Source: Trachythela sp. YZ-2020 (taxonomy: Eukaryota > Cnidaria > Anthozoa > Malacalcyonacea > Clavulariidae). From it: a stretch of 64,000 nt of DNA. The notes under the pieces are model-generated. The model saw only the letters and a program-made list of their open reading frames with translations. It searched no databases and was not told the origin of the DNA. Shown here piece after piece: positions 46,063-56,558 of this stretch. Within the stretch, counting starts at the first letter, position 1; each line of letters starts with the position of its first letter. The stretch is taken from contig JADLSH010000365.1 in NCBI GenBank assembly GCA_016169945.1, positions 310,001 to 374,000 of the forward strand, in the 5' to 3' direction. The position numbers and the translations under genes are program-made.

Positions 46063-46599
46063 GATAACTCAGCTACGACTTTGCCTGGATCTTCTGCAAC
46101 AATTCTGACCTAATGATTTGAAGTTATAACAAGTTCATAGATACAAGGTATAATCCAGTATAATATCAGACATGTTTTGCAGTAATAACACCAATTACCA
46201 CCGTAATTGCAGTAATAACATATTGCTTATTAAGCTATTATTATGTTGCAAACTGATTCAAATTGTCTAAATTATTCGAAAGTGATCATATAGAGACGAA
46301 TGCATGATCAATCAATACGAATTTGGGGTTTATGTGGGCGAGTGGTTTACCCCCCATTCAGTGAAATGATCTAGTCGGTCTCAAAGTAAGTGCATTTGGT
46401 CTCAACATTTTGCATTGCTAAATTGCATGCAATGCTATGCGAGACCGGCAAAATTGATTTTCAGAGACCGATCTCAATCATTGCATTATTTACAATTCCC
46501 AACACGAGTTATTTCAATTCCAGTTACTTGAATATGTTGTTTTCACGATATAGTTCGAAATTTTTACGTATCTTTCTGACTTCCAAACTGGAATAAAAT

Positions 46600-46720
46600 G
46601 TTTATTCAGAACGCAGGAAATCGCGTTTCCGAGGTCCCAGAGTTAAAGAAATTTCCCGGGGGAATATTCTTTCAGACCCCCTCCCGAATGCGTGCCCTAC
46701 TGCATCAGTCCTCCTATTCT
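46600..46720. repeat. MITE-derived C-rich module
   Basis: caggaaatcgcgtttccgag followed by a cagaccccctccc block repeats the internal module of several hAT-type MITEs here. No gene lies in 46,071-46,920. Confidence 0.4.
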
Positions 46721-46949
46721 GCTGGATCTGCCCCCGTGTACATAAGTTCATTAAAAACATGAAACATAACTTACGTAAGTGCATATTTTTTCATTGAATT
46801 GTGTTGCTATACCGCTGATCTCATAGGGGTTGTTACTCAACTTATCTAGTTGCAGTAGCATGCAGAATCTACAGACTTTTCCGATTATAATTCGGTCGGG
46901 TTAATTTAAGTTTGTCTGGATTCATGGGTCGGTCTCATTTCGAGACTGC

Positions 46950-47430
46950 ACCCACCCTCCCCTGGATGACCCATCTCTATTATTTAAAATCGGATATATA
47001 GTGCCTGGGAACGAGATTTTGAGATTCCCCCTCATGGAAAATGTACGTTCTACCATGATTTGCACAGTCTCAGGCAAGTTTGACATTTTTCCAAGAATAC
47101 CATGCTTACTACCATGGACGATAAAATAATTCAATGGTTTGCGGTGGTTAATCGAATCTGCCAAGGGCACCTACTTTTGAAGGGCACTTTATATACTTGA
47201 AGATATCGGATTGCCTTTTTTTAGAGATGTATAATTAAGCTTGCATTCACTACTATTTGCTTCGATGTAAGAGCGCAAAATTGGGCTTAGAACTATTCCT
47301 ATTGAAATAGAAACCGCGGCACTGCAAAATACATAATCAAATTGAGGCAAATAAGGTATATTATCGATAAATACATAAGTACATAGTTCAAAACATGCCA
47401 TTCAAATGCAAGATACGCGAAAACCACATC
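46950..47430. repeat. Dispersed repeat pair member (with 51,700-52,330)
   Basis: It shares ttctaccatgatttgcacag, tttcccaagaa-like and accatggacgataa blocks with 51,770-51,900 in the same orientation. It is old and diverged. Function unknown. Confidence 0.5.
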
Positions 47431-47922
47431 AATAAAATCTTAGGATCAACTCAAATTTATTTCCTATTTCGCCTTTCGAGTTCACGTGAAATCGAACGAA
47501 TTCGAACACAGTTGATCGTACGAATTCCCATGTGAACAAATGGAACCCGCGAATTTGCGCACGCATCGATTATGTACTACTTACGATCGACTGCTTACAA
47601 GTTGTTTTTATACGAAAAATGGAGATATTTTACGTATTTTAAAAATCGAGACCGGGTTTCGCAGTACCGTGATAAAAAATTTTAAAAGATGTGTCAAATA
47701 TACCTTTATGTTTATTCAAGTTATCATTATGTATTTAACACAATAGTATAGTTAATATAACAATAATTATGTTTTATTTAACACCAATACTAATTATAGG
47801 CCTAGCAATATCTGAAAATAGTAATAAATTATTCATCCCAAACTATATATAATTCGATCACCAAATGAATTATTATGACCATGATATAGCCATGTCCATG
47901 ATTATAATGATGTCCTATTTAA

Positions 47923-49030
47923 AGTGCTACTAACACCAAATATGATTATTTTTGGTATGTGTAATATTTGGATTATTCTGAGAAGAAATGTAATATATCT
48001 TTATAGTAAAAATACTCATTCTGATCAACTTTTTCACTGTCAAAGTTGCCGGATATGATGTCATTAGGTGAATTTTAGCATAAAAAGCAAAGGAAAACTA
48101 ACTTGCAATTCATCTAATGACATCGTATATGCGGTAGCTTTGACAGTGAAAAAGTTGATCAAGATGAGGCTTTATACTATAAAGGTATATTAGGGACCGG
48201 TCATAAAGTATGTGTACTGGGGGGGGTGGAGGGTAAGTTGGGGGGGCGAAACAAATTATCTAACGTTTGGGGGGGTATGAGACGAATTACGACATTTGTG
48301 GGGGGTACGAAACAAAAAATGAGTGTAATACTATGTCTATGATTAAAACTACAAGCTTTAATACTTTAATAAAATTGAGTGTATGTTCTTATAATAATTA
48401 ACTTGCAATGTAGCACAGTAGCATTTATCGGAAAGTGTCTCGATCGGAACCTATTAGTTTGACATCTCTGCAACCTGAACAGTCTTTGATTACGTAATTT
48501 TACCGTCGGGTAGCTCCCCTACTCGTTTAGAATGATTTAAATATTGAAAAAGATATGAAATACGTCACGACGTTCTGTACGTTCAATATAGCCACAGAAT
48601 ACGGAGACGAACCATAAATAATGCGCATGACCGGGACCTCTTTTGACTCTATTATTAGGTACGGAAAAGATAGTCAGGCAAGTCCTATTAATGGGAATAC
48701 TGGCAAGCATACAAAAGTACGGATTGGATACATGTGGTGTAAAAGCACTTATTTATGGAAATGCTCAAAACTTGGATTAACAATAACAATTTGTAACAGA
48801 TTATGTTCTTGGCATTTATATTTGTTTCATGTTTTTTTGGGGGGAGGGTGATTGGTTGGGTGGGGGGGTACGAAATATTTCATCACCTTCGAGGGGGGTA
48901 TTAAATATTTTCCGACGCTTTCGGGGGTGCCCACCCCAGTACACATACTTTATGACCGGTCCCTTACATTTCTTCTCAGAATGACACAAATATTACACAT
49001 ACCAAAATCATATTTGGGGTTAGTAGCACT
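47923..49030. mobile_element. TTAA-type element with nested Harbinger-like MITE
   Basis: TTAA flanks both ends (47,919-47,922 and 49,031-49,034). The TIR agtgctactaacaccaaat continues through tgtgtaatatttgnntcatt. It is the same family as 12,901-13,529. Confidence 0.8.
48193..48963. mobile_element. PIF/Harbinger-like MITE, 771 bp, nested
   Basis: The ends are GGGACCGGTCATAAAGTATG and complement, with TTA on each side (48,190-48,192 and 48,964-48,966). Removing it restores atattacatttcttctcag, which is nearly the sequence of the unoccupied relative near 13,490. G-rich tracts lie inside both ends. The interior shows no transposase. Confidence 0.85.
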
Positions 49031-49101
49031 TTAACAGCAATACGACGATAATAAATATTGATTTTATCCCCTTTTAAAAGTAACGAAATAATAATATATA
49101 T

Positions 49102-49405
49102 TAGTATAAACTTAGTAATAGACTATCACTTTTCCTGCGTTCTGATTGGCTACGCTACTCGTAGACTATTAGTGATAGTCTACTAGTAGCAAAATTCAAA
49201 ACAATGGCGTGAAAATTCACGTTTAAAATTAATATTAATACTTTTGTTTACTTTTGTATTGTGTTCCCTAGTTCTCAATAAATGCTATAGTTTATACTAA
49301 AACAATTAGACAACTCGGCCTCGTTGGCTATGAGCGAATAGTCAACTCGGCTTCGCCTCGTTGACTATTCGCTCATAGCCAACTCGGCCTCGTTGTCTAA
49401 TTGTT
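49102..49405. repeat. Composite foldback pair, copy 2 (inverted)
   Basis: A near-identical reverse-complement copy of 4,544-4,852. It ends about 34 bp 3' of the stop codon of the Cys-rich gene and probably supplies part of its 3' untranslated sequence. Confidence 0.8.
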
Positions 49406-49438
49406 AATTAAACAACTGGAATGGTGCTGCACTAATTA

Positions 49439-49978
49439 TCAAAAACACCTTATATTTACAATTAACAAAAAGGCTATCACCATTACGATAATGGCCGAAC
49501 ACATCTGCGTAGAGGCTGAACTTTTGGTTGAGTTGGTTGACACTCCCCTAGTTGTAATTGGACAGTTCTGCGTAGGGGCTGAACCGTTGGTTGTCGCTCC
49601 ACTAGTTATGACCTTCCCGCAGTAGTCCGAACCAGAACATGTTTCGCACTTATACTTGCCACTGCTCCCTTTCTTTTCACATTTTCCTGTACATATATCG
49701 CCTTTATAGGTCATATTTTCTTCATACGAACAATAGGAATATTTGTCGTCACACCAGTGGTAGCCCGTACTATTTTTATTATTACAATCGCCCACACACA
49801 GTGTCCCTTTGTGAGTATGATGTGTCGGCTTTTCCGGGGACTGTCTTTTCAGACGAGGCTTTGCACCATCGTTCCATTCGCTGAGACTCTGCAGAGGAGA
49901 GAACTGCTTGACAACTACGATAAACAACACGAGGAAACCCAAAAACCACAAACTCCGCACCGTTCGTCTGCTAAGCAT
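49439..49978 (-). CDS. Small Cys-rich secreted or membrane-anchored protein (179 aa)
   Basis: Residues about 10-24 are hydrophobic (LWFLGFLVLFIVVV) after a basic start, fitting a signal peptide or type II anchor. A basic RLKRQS site follows at 42-47. Residues 58-121 contain two related Cys modules, G-x-x-C-x-G-x-C...Y-x-W/K-C...Y-C: C61, C65, C76, C83, then C96, C100, C111, C114, C120, with N-glycosylation sequons NST and NMT between. A Ser/Thr-rich stalk follows, then a C-terminal hydrophobic segment (SAIIVMVIAFLLIVNI), suggesting a GPI or transmembrane anchor. The combination is coherent and unlikely by chance in repeat DNA. The fold resembles repeated YxWC/DYC modules that I recall from cnidarian proteins. 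Function unknown. Confidence 0.6.
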   Translation of the reverse strand: MLSRRTVRSLWFLGFLVLFIVVVKQFSPLQSLSEWNDGAKPRLKRQSPEKPTHHTHKGTLCVGDCNNKNSTGYHWCDDKYSYCSYEENMTYKGDICTGKCEKKGSSGKYKCETCSGSDYCGKVITSGATTNGSAPTQNCPITTRGVSTNSTKSSASTQMCSAIIVMVIAFLLIVNIRCF

Positions 49979-50097
49979 CTTGAAATGTGATGTATACTAA
50001 AAAACGATCAAAGAATGATACAAAAAGAAAATTATTGAGAAGTAAAGGTCATGCATGTGACACGCCAGGCAATTCAAGGGGAAATTTTTGGTTACAA

Positions 50098-50190
50098 TTC
50101 CATGACACGCACGAAATAGGGTTAGGGTTAGGGATCGGGTCGGGATTGGGGTCAAGATCAAAGAGAATTAAATATTCGTGATTGCGTGTC
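50098..50190. repeat. Short hairpin element with TTAGGG-like core, copy 2
   Basis: The ends ccatgacacgcacgaaat and complement enclose gggttagggttaggg. It is related to 4,360-4,450. A TTAA-type element fragment (15,976-16,488 family) follows at 50,206-50,400. Confidence 0.6.
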
Positions 50191-50399
50191 ATGGAATTAT
50201 AACCAAATTTTTGCTGCTACTTGTAACGTAATTTTGGCACAGCGCCATGTCAATGTAGAAATGTAGTAACGCACAGAAAAACAGTGAATATGGCCCACGT
50301 CTCACCCACCGATATTATCATTCTCATTCATTTCTTTGTTGTCTTCTGGGAATGTTTACCAAGAGAAATAACGGCAAAGTAAAACGAGAAATACTCTAT

Positions 50400-51071
50400 C
50401 TAATCAACTATGCATTTGACTCTAAGATCTAGAGCAAAAAGGGATGGTGACTTTTGAGGTCCGCCATAATGAACGACATATTGTTATTTGGGTGCTTTTC
50501 TCTGTTGAAATTAAGTATTAGTATTATGTCGAAAACTCAGGATTCAAATTGTCTAAATTATTCGACAACGGTCATTTTGTTTTGACTTTATCAGCGGCAA
50601 TCTATACTAAAGACGGATGCATGCATGAACTTGCATGATTCACAAGACCATAGACAATCTAGATGTCTTCAGTTGTGGATTGTCTATGACTATGACAAGA
50701 CCCATTTGAGGTTCATAGCCTCGACTGATTCTTTTGACAACAGACAGAAACGACAAACATTTAATACGTAAGACTGACTAAAAATTTCAAAAGAAATCAA
50801 AGAATGAAGTCGAGACTATGCGTCTTATAATGCTATGCTCCAGTGATTCGGCAAATGGTCTATAAAGTTAGGCATAGGACGCTTAGACCGAGGCGTTTAC
50901 TCGCCAGGATTCTAGATGTAGGCTCGCGCGCTACTTCATGTCACTCGAATCGTCCAATCCGAAAATGGGCTGAAATATAAATAGAAAGCCTATGTCTAGG
51001 CTGAGAGATAGGATTGTGATTGGGTCAAGATCAAAGACTGAGAAATGTATTCGCATTGCCTTCGTCTTGAC
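50400..51071. other. No gene recognised
   Basis: It contains a small hairpin (catagacaatc / gattgtctatg) at about 50,650-50,690. Nothing else is supported. Confidence 0.4.
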
Positions 51072-51435
51072 CAGGGATTATTTTAAGGTGCAGTGATAAC
51101 CAATCTGTGCAGTGATAAATGAGATTTGTGCAGTAATAATTTTCTCTTTACTATTTAAAAACAGGTGTTATTTGCCAAAGGATTGCATCACTAATTACCA
51201 CAAATTATATTCAAAACCACAATAACCATTTATACTTAATATTCAGTCTGTCTAGATGCAGGAATAGTTAGGTCCCTTGACGTAGGTTCCTTGGGTTCTT
51301 GCCCTGTATTAGATAGTACTGCATGCACTGAACGGCAACTGCATGATAAGCTATGGAGCAACCCAGTCTCCAACGCTATTTAACATGCCGCAAAATTTTT
51401 TTGCAGTGATAAAAATTTCCTTAAAATAATCCCTG
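51072..51435. mobile_element. hAT-type MITE, 364 bp
   Basis: CAGGGATTATTTTAAGG...CCTTAAAATAATCCCTG. The 8-bp duplications GTCTTGAC / GTCTGGAC (51,064-51,071 and 51,436-51,443) differ at one base. Tandem gtgcagtgataa words lie near the left end. Confidence 0.8.
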
Positions 51436-51699
51436 GTCTGGACGGATGGTTCGTCTACGTGTATAGATGCAGAATTGAACGAACTATCAGGAAAATCTTT
51501 TGTTATCCGTAATTCGTGGATTTTCGCAGCGAAACCCAGATGGCACGACTCACGAGTGTTTCAGAACCCTATCCAGTATAGATCAGTCGCGCTATTCTAG
51601 ATCGCGCTATTCTAGCATTTGTTTGCGCGGCGGAACGCGCTAAATGTTAAACTGGTAAATGTAGATCTCGAACTCGGTTGCAGTTTCAGCGACTACATA

Positions 51700-52340
51700 T
51701 TGTTTTTAATGCGCAAATGGTGTTTTTGTCTCCCCCATGAATACACATGTTCTCATGTTTACGGCGAAATATTCTCTTATCATGGAATATGTTCTAACAT
51801 GATTTGCGCAGGCCCAGACAGGTTTGCCACTTTCCCAAGAAAACTACGTGTTATCATGGACGGTAATTTACTCAAAGTATTTTGTGGTTAGTCGCATTTG
51901 GGCAACACCACCTAATTTTGTCGAGCACTTTACTTGAAAATAGCGCATTATTTTTATAGATGCATCGATCAGCTTTCATTTAAAAATATTAACTTCGATA
52001 TACGAGCGCTACTGCACAGAGAACTATTCTCATTGAAATGGAAACGCGACTGCGCAAAGGCAATGAATGCACAGAAACATCGATTTATTAAACAATCCTT
52101 AAGGACTTGTTAGCCGTCCGTATTAACGCATGTACAATAATTCAAGCTATATGGTCTATATATTCCATAATTTCATAGTCAACTTTCAATTTTCTTAAAT
52201 TTACCGATGTTTTATTATAGATTTTTGACTTCTCGAGGCATTGCTGCCCAAACGGAAACTTTGATTAACTCTCTTATTCATTTGTGCGCCGTCGATTGTA
52301 ACTAGTACATATATGATCTTAATGAATGGATATCGCGTAA
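51700..52340. repeat. Dispersed repeat pair member (with 46,950-47,430)
   Basis: Diverged direct copy. Nearby, 52,511-52,536 has a short run of cctaaccctaaccctaa. The stretch to 53,072 shows no gene. Confidence 0.45.
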
Positions 52341-53299
52341 TTTAGATACATTCACACTCGCACTAGCGATCTTAATTACATTTTGCATTATTTGCGCTTT
52401 TTCGGTGTTGCTGTGTCAATGCACATTCTTTTCGCGCGATAAAGTAACCGGCGTGCATTAGTATGCTTTGACCAAAGTGTGTGACAATTGAAATATCTTG
52501 ATACAAAGGCTATGCCTAACCCTAACCCTAACCCTATTATGCCTCATTTAAAAGTCCGCTGTGATCATAGAAACGCAGATAGAAACGTTGATAAGTTTAA
52601 GACTATGTTCCCTCGAGACCTGTTCCATTTGTTAACACGGAAATTCGTACGGTTAGCTGCATGTAGACCGTGTACATTTGAGTACGGATTTAATCTTTAA
52701 TCTTTAATCAGATACTCCTAAATCAGTTTACACTGTACCATGTCCATGTTTATCCAGTCCCATGTATTGTACGGAGGCTGTAAACAGCCATTATTAAGGC
52801 ATAACTAGAAATATATGCAGAACAAATATTACCTGTGGAAATATGCCAATGAAATATCCTGAAGACAAAGCGTTTTCGTCGGACAGATCAGAAACACAAA
52901 CTAATGTGCTCAGTGTGATTTGTAAGACTATACTGTATATATATGTATATATATCATACATTCCAGTATTAGCCAATCACAATTTGCTGGCATTTGTTCA
53001 ATACCAGGGTATGTATTTCAAGTTATTTAATTAAAATAGAGTCTAGTTAAAGGTTAGTGAAGGTTAAGGTAAGAGATGGACCATTAGATTTTGAGGGGGG
53101 GGGGAAACAAAAATCGGTGAAGAGCGCCATGGTTTTAGAAATATACTTGTTTTTAATATACGTTTTTATGAAGATTGTAGGATTTTAATATCAAATCTGA
53201 TATAAAACAAGGCTTCTTAATATATAAAATAGGGATACCTGAGAAGGAAACAGACTCATGATAGTCCCATGATAGATCTATGCTTTCTGTTATATTAAA

Positions 53300-53860
53300 A
53301 AACTCATTAATAATTCATGAGGAAAAGACAAAGGAAATCACTACCGTGTCAGTCGTTTTATATGTGATAAAAAATCATGTTAATTTACATAAACTTTAGC
53401 TTTGATTTTCTCGTCTTAGTTTTCTTTAAACTTTAGCTTTGATTTTCTCGGGTCGTTTTTTACAGTAAGCCATTTAAAACACTCGCAGTTCGTGCTTTAT
53501 CAGATATAAAACACTCGTGCTGCGCACTCGTGTTTTATATCTGATAAAGCACTCCTGCTCGTGTTTTAAATAGTACTTCTAAAATTCATTAATTATTCAT
53601 AGGCAAAATACAAAGGAAACTCATGACCCGTAGCGGATCTATATATTTGATATAGACTTGCTCAAATTTTCTCCTTCAATTTTTACAGCGTAGATAACAT
53701 CAATCTTCAAAATTCCAACGCCAGTGAGCGTACAAAACGAGTCATTTTAGAAGTCATATACAAACCTTACAGTTCGGCCTTTATCAGATCTAAAACACTC
53801 GGCTGCGCCTCGATGTTTTAAATCTGATAAAGACCTCTTGTGCGGTTTGTATATATTACA
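53300..53860. repeat. Two foldbacks of the TTTTATATCTGATAAA family
   Basis: Hairpins centred at about 53,525 (apex ctcgtgctgcgcactcgtg) and 53,800 (apex ctcggctgcgcctcg). They are related to the copy at 41,565-41,745. The flank aaaaactcattaataattc also matches. Confidence 0.7.
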
Positions 53861-53978
53861 TCAAATATCACATCACAAATTGATATACTTCATGTTATAC
53901 AGATTATAGTGATCATTGTAGGGCATTATTTCTAATGTTTGTGACCTTCCAGGGCATCTTAGTATTGAAGGGCTTAAG

Positions 53979-54126
53979 CAGGGGCACACATTAGGGGGGG
54001 GGGGGGGGGTGTGACACCCGTAACTCATAATACATGTTTTGATGTGGTCAAACAAATATAAAAATAAAGTCGGTCCCTGAACATTGGACACCCCCCCCCA
54101 AACGTTTTTTGGAATGTGCGCCCCTG
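53979..54126. mobile_element. hAT-type MITE, 148 bp
   Basis: CAGGGGCACACATT...AATGTGCGCCCCTG with duplications GGCTTAAG / GGCTTAGG (53,971-53,978 and 54,127-54,134; one mismatch). A long G run lies inside the left end and a C run near the right. Confidence 0.75.
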
Positions 54127-54451
54127 GGCTTAGGTAAGAATACACATACACGTATTCTTCATATTTAAAAAACTTTCAAACCTTCAAGTTATACTGTTCA
54201 TGGCATTCTTCCTTGCATTTTTCTGTTTTTGGGCAGTACAGTGTCTTCCAATTTACAGATATATCCTCAAGGGTGTGACCTTTTTTAATGGGAATCACTA
54301 CAGAGGAGCTGTGGAAAGGAAAGATGGCTGGGTGTTTTATGAACGTTGTGGGAGCGATATCAACGAGGAGCTGGTGTAAAGACACCAGTTACAACACCAC
54401 CAGGCTTCATGCTATCAAGTTGCTCCTACGTCAGATCAGACTTGTTATAAA

Positions 54452-54657
54452 CAGGGCCGTCCTCAGAAAATTTATCAGGGGGGGTGTAAGGTCCTTTCAA
54501 CCGACTGACTAACAAACTTGTACCGACTACATTGCTGTTAGTCATCAAAAATATTTTTGTCTGCCGACTAAAATAGCATTTCTGCCGACTGAAACTCCAA
54601 ATAGAATTTCTGGAGGGGGTGTGACACCCCCCAAACCCCCCCGTAGGTCCGGCCCTG
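54452..54657. mobile_element. hAT-type MITE, 206 bp
   Basis: CAGGGCCGTCCTCAG...GGTCCGGCCCTG with the exact 8-bp duplication GTTATAAA (54,444-54,451 and 54,658-54,665). It carries repeated tgccgactnaa words. Confidence 0.85.
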
Positions 54658-55052
54658 GTTATAAAGAATGATGAATGATTCCCGAGCCAATGCCGCGAAG
54701 CGCCTTTCCGATCATAAGCCCAAGGCGAGGGTACAAATCCAGCACGGCTATTTACACCGGCGATTTAAAAGCAAAGCTAGGAAAGGGATATTTAAACCGT
54801 CCATGTTACGCCCACGAATATATAGGATTGTGGTTAAGATTGGTATTAGGCATTGATTTTGTGAGCACCGTGTAATGTTCATAGAAGGTCAACTTAGAAA
54901 AACTATAAATGATACTATGTCATAAATGATACTAAGCGAATCATGCCATCATGGCGGAAACAAAATCCTGCACATCTTCGCCCCCGACAAAAAAATATCA
55001 TGCACGAAAAATTGCCCAACCCCCGCTCAAAAATCTAATGGTCCATCTCTAA

Positions 55053-55886
55053 GCAGCGCTCTCACATTTAAGTAAATTTCCTTAAAACAAGGAAATTTGC
55101 AAATAAAAGTCAAAACTGATATTTCAATTATTTTTACCTAGTTTCGTACACGTTTTGTTGACGTTATGTTGATTCTTGTTTTATATTTGATAGTTTTGAT
55201 TACATGCAGTGCTTCCACTTGCAAGGATTTTTCCCTGCAGCAAGGAAATATTGGTCCTTGCAAGGAAAATGCAAGGAAATGAGTTTTACAAGGAAAAGGC
55301 AAGGAAAAATACAAAAATTAAAGGAAATTGCAAGGATTTATGTAACTTATACCAGTTACAATAAGTCTAAAAACCACTTAAACCAGTAAAAATGAAGCTA
55401 TAAATAGTATAGGCCTAACGAAAGAGGTACAGAAGAATCTGAAAATGCCATCTCCGGCGATCTAGAGACTATAAATTTCAAAATTTGTCGTTCAGCGCCT
55501 TGTGCCATTCGACCCCTCCACCATTTATATCAAGCACCTACGCCCCTGGATGAACATAAATTTCACGTTCTTATTACAAACCAAACACTTCTAAGTTGGA
55601 AATGCCTAGAATTGTGAGCGTACAATATTTTGTGATACATTTGCCTCAAATTTGCCTGAATTTTCTTGATTTTTTCTACCGTTTGGGTGGCAGGGAAATT
55701 TTGTGGGGAAAAAGGAATTTTGGAGATTGTGAAAGGAATTTTGAACCGGCGGTTGTGGAAGCACTGATTACATGTGACATTCAGGTACATGAATGGACAA
55801 TATTTATAATTTATTAAATTTTTGATTTGTGAGCACGCCACGTGCCAATAAATATGCGTGATGTTTCCAAAAGTTAAACATGTATT
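55053..55886. other. Low-complexity and unassigned sequence
   Basis: 55,215-55,335 repeats gcaaggaaa words. Nothing looks like an exon. Confidence 0.4.
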
Positions 55887-56380
55887 CAGGGTTGCCAAGT
55901 TCGGGATTTTATCCCGAGATCTCGGGATTTTAAAAAGCAGTTGGGAACTTTTTGGGATTTTTTTTTTTTAAATTCATGCTCGGGATTTTTTTGGGATTTT
56001 TGAGAAAAGAAAGTTCGAGAATTAAAAATTGATTTTTTTGTAAAATTATTTTAAAATAAAATAAACAATAATATAATAAAAATTATTCAAAAAAATCCAG
56101 CGTTCGTCTGCTTGGCATCCTATTGAATTTTATGTTACAAATGTTATACTAGATCAGTTTATCCAACCGAAGTATGTTTCATTTATACAACATGAAGTAT
56201 TACGCATATTTCGAGAAACCGGCGCGATCTCTAAATCTCGTTTCCAGAGTATGCCCGTTCGCATGTTGGGGTCTTTGGGGACTGGGAACGAAAGTGGGAA
56301 CATTTGGGATTTTTGGGGGAATCTCGGGATATTTGGGAAGCTTAGTTGGGAATTTCACACATTTACAGTTGGCAACCCTG
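55887..56380. mobile_element. hAT-type MITE, 494 bp
   Basis: CAGGGTTGCCAA...TTGGCAACCCTG with the exact 8-bp duplication CATGTATT (55,879-55,886 and 56,381-56,388). The interior repeats tcgggatttt/ttgggattttt words. Confidence 0.88.
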
Positions 56381-56558
56381 CATGTATTGAATATTTTAAT
56401 GCAATCCAACTTATAGCCTGCTTGCCGCCTGGAATTTCCAAGGGGGGATTATTCCAGTCTGCTAAACTGCAGGCATAATCGTGTTCCGTGACGTATGACA
56501 ACTTCGTGCATAATTAAATAAATTAATAGCTCAAAAATATTTCCGGTCATAAATATTC

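Larger units (their letters stand above)
53073..55049. mobile_element. PIF/Harbinger-like element, ~2 kb, filled with younger insertions
   Basis: The TIRs gagatggaccattagatttt and complement are flanked by TAA on each side (53,070-53,072 and 55,050-55,052). Inside are foldbacks (53,300-53,590, 53,745-53,860) and two hAT-type MITEs. No transposase remains. A short minus-strand frame at 54,176-54,385 has no recognised family. Confidence 0.7.

Noticed and set aside
46602..46784. Minus-strand 60-aa frame
   Set aside because: It overlaps the MITE-derived C-rich module and is a composition shadow.
54176..54385. 69-aa minus-strand frame ending in a Cys/Glu-rich stretch
   Set aside because: It lies inside a nested mobile element, with no family match or splice support.
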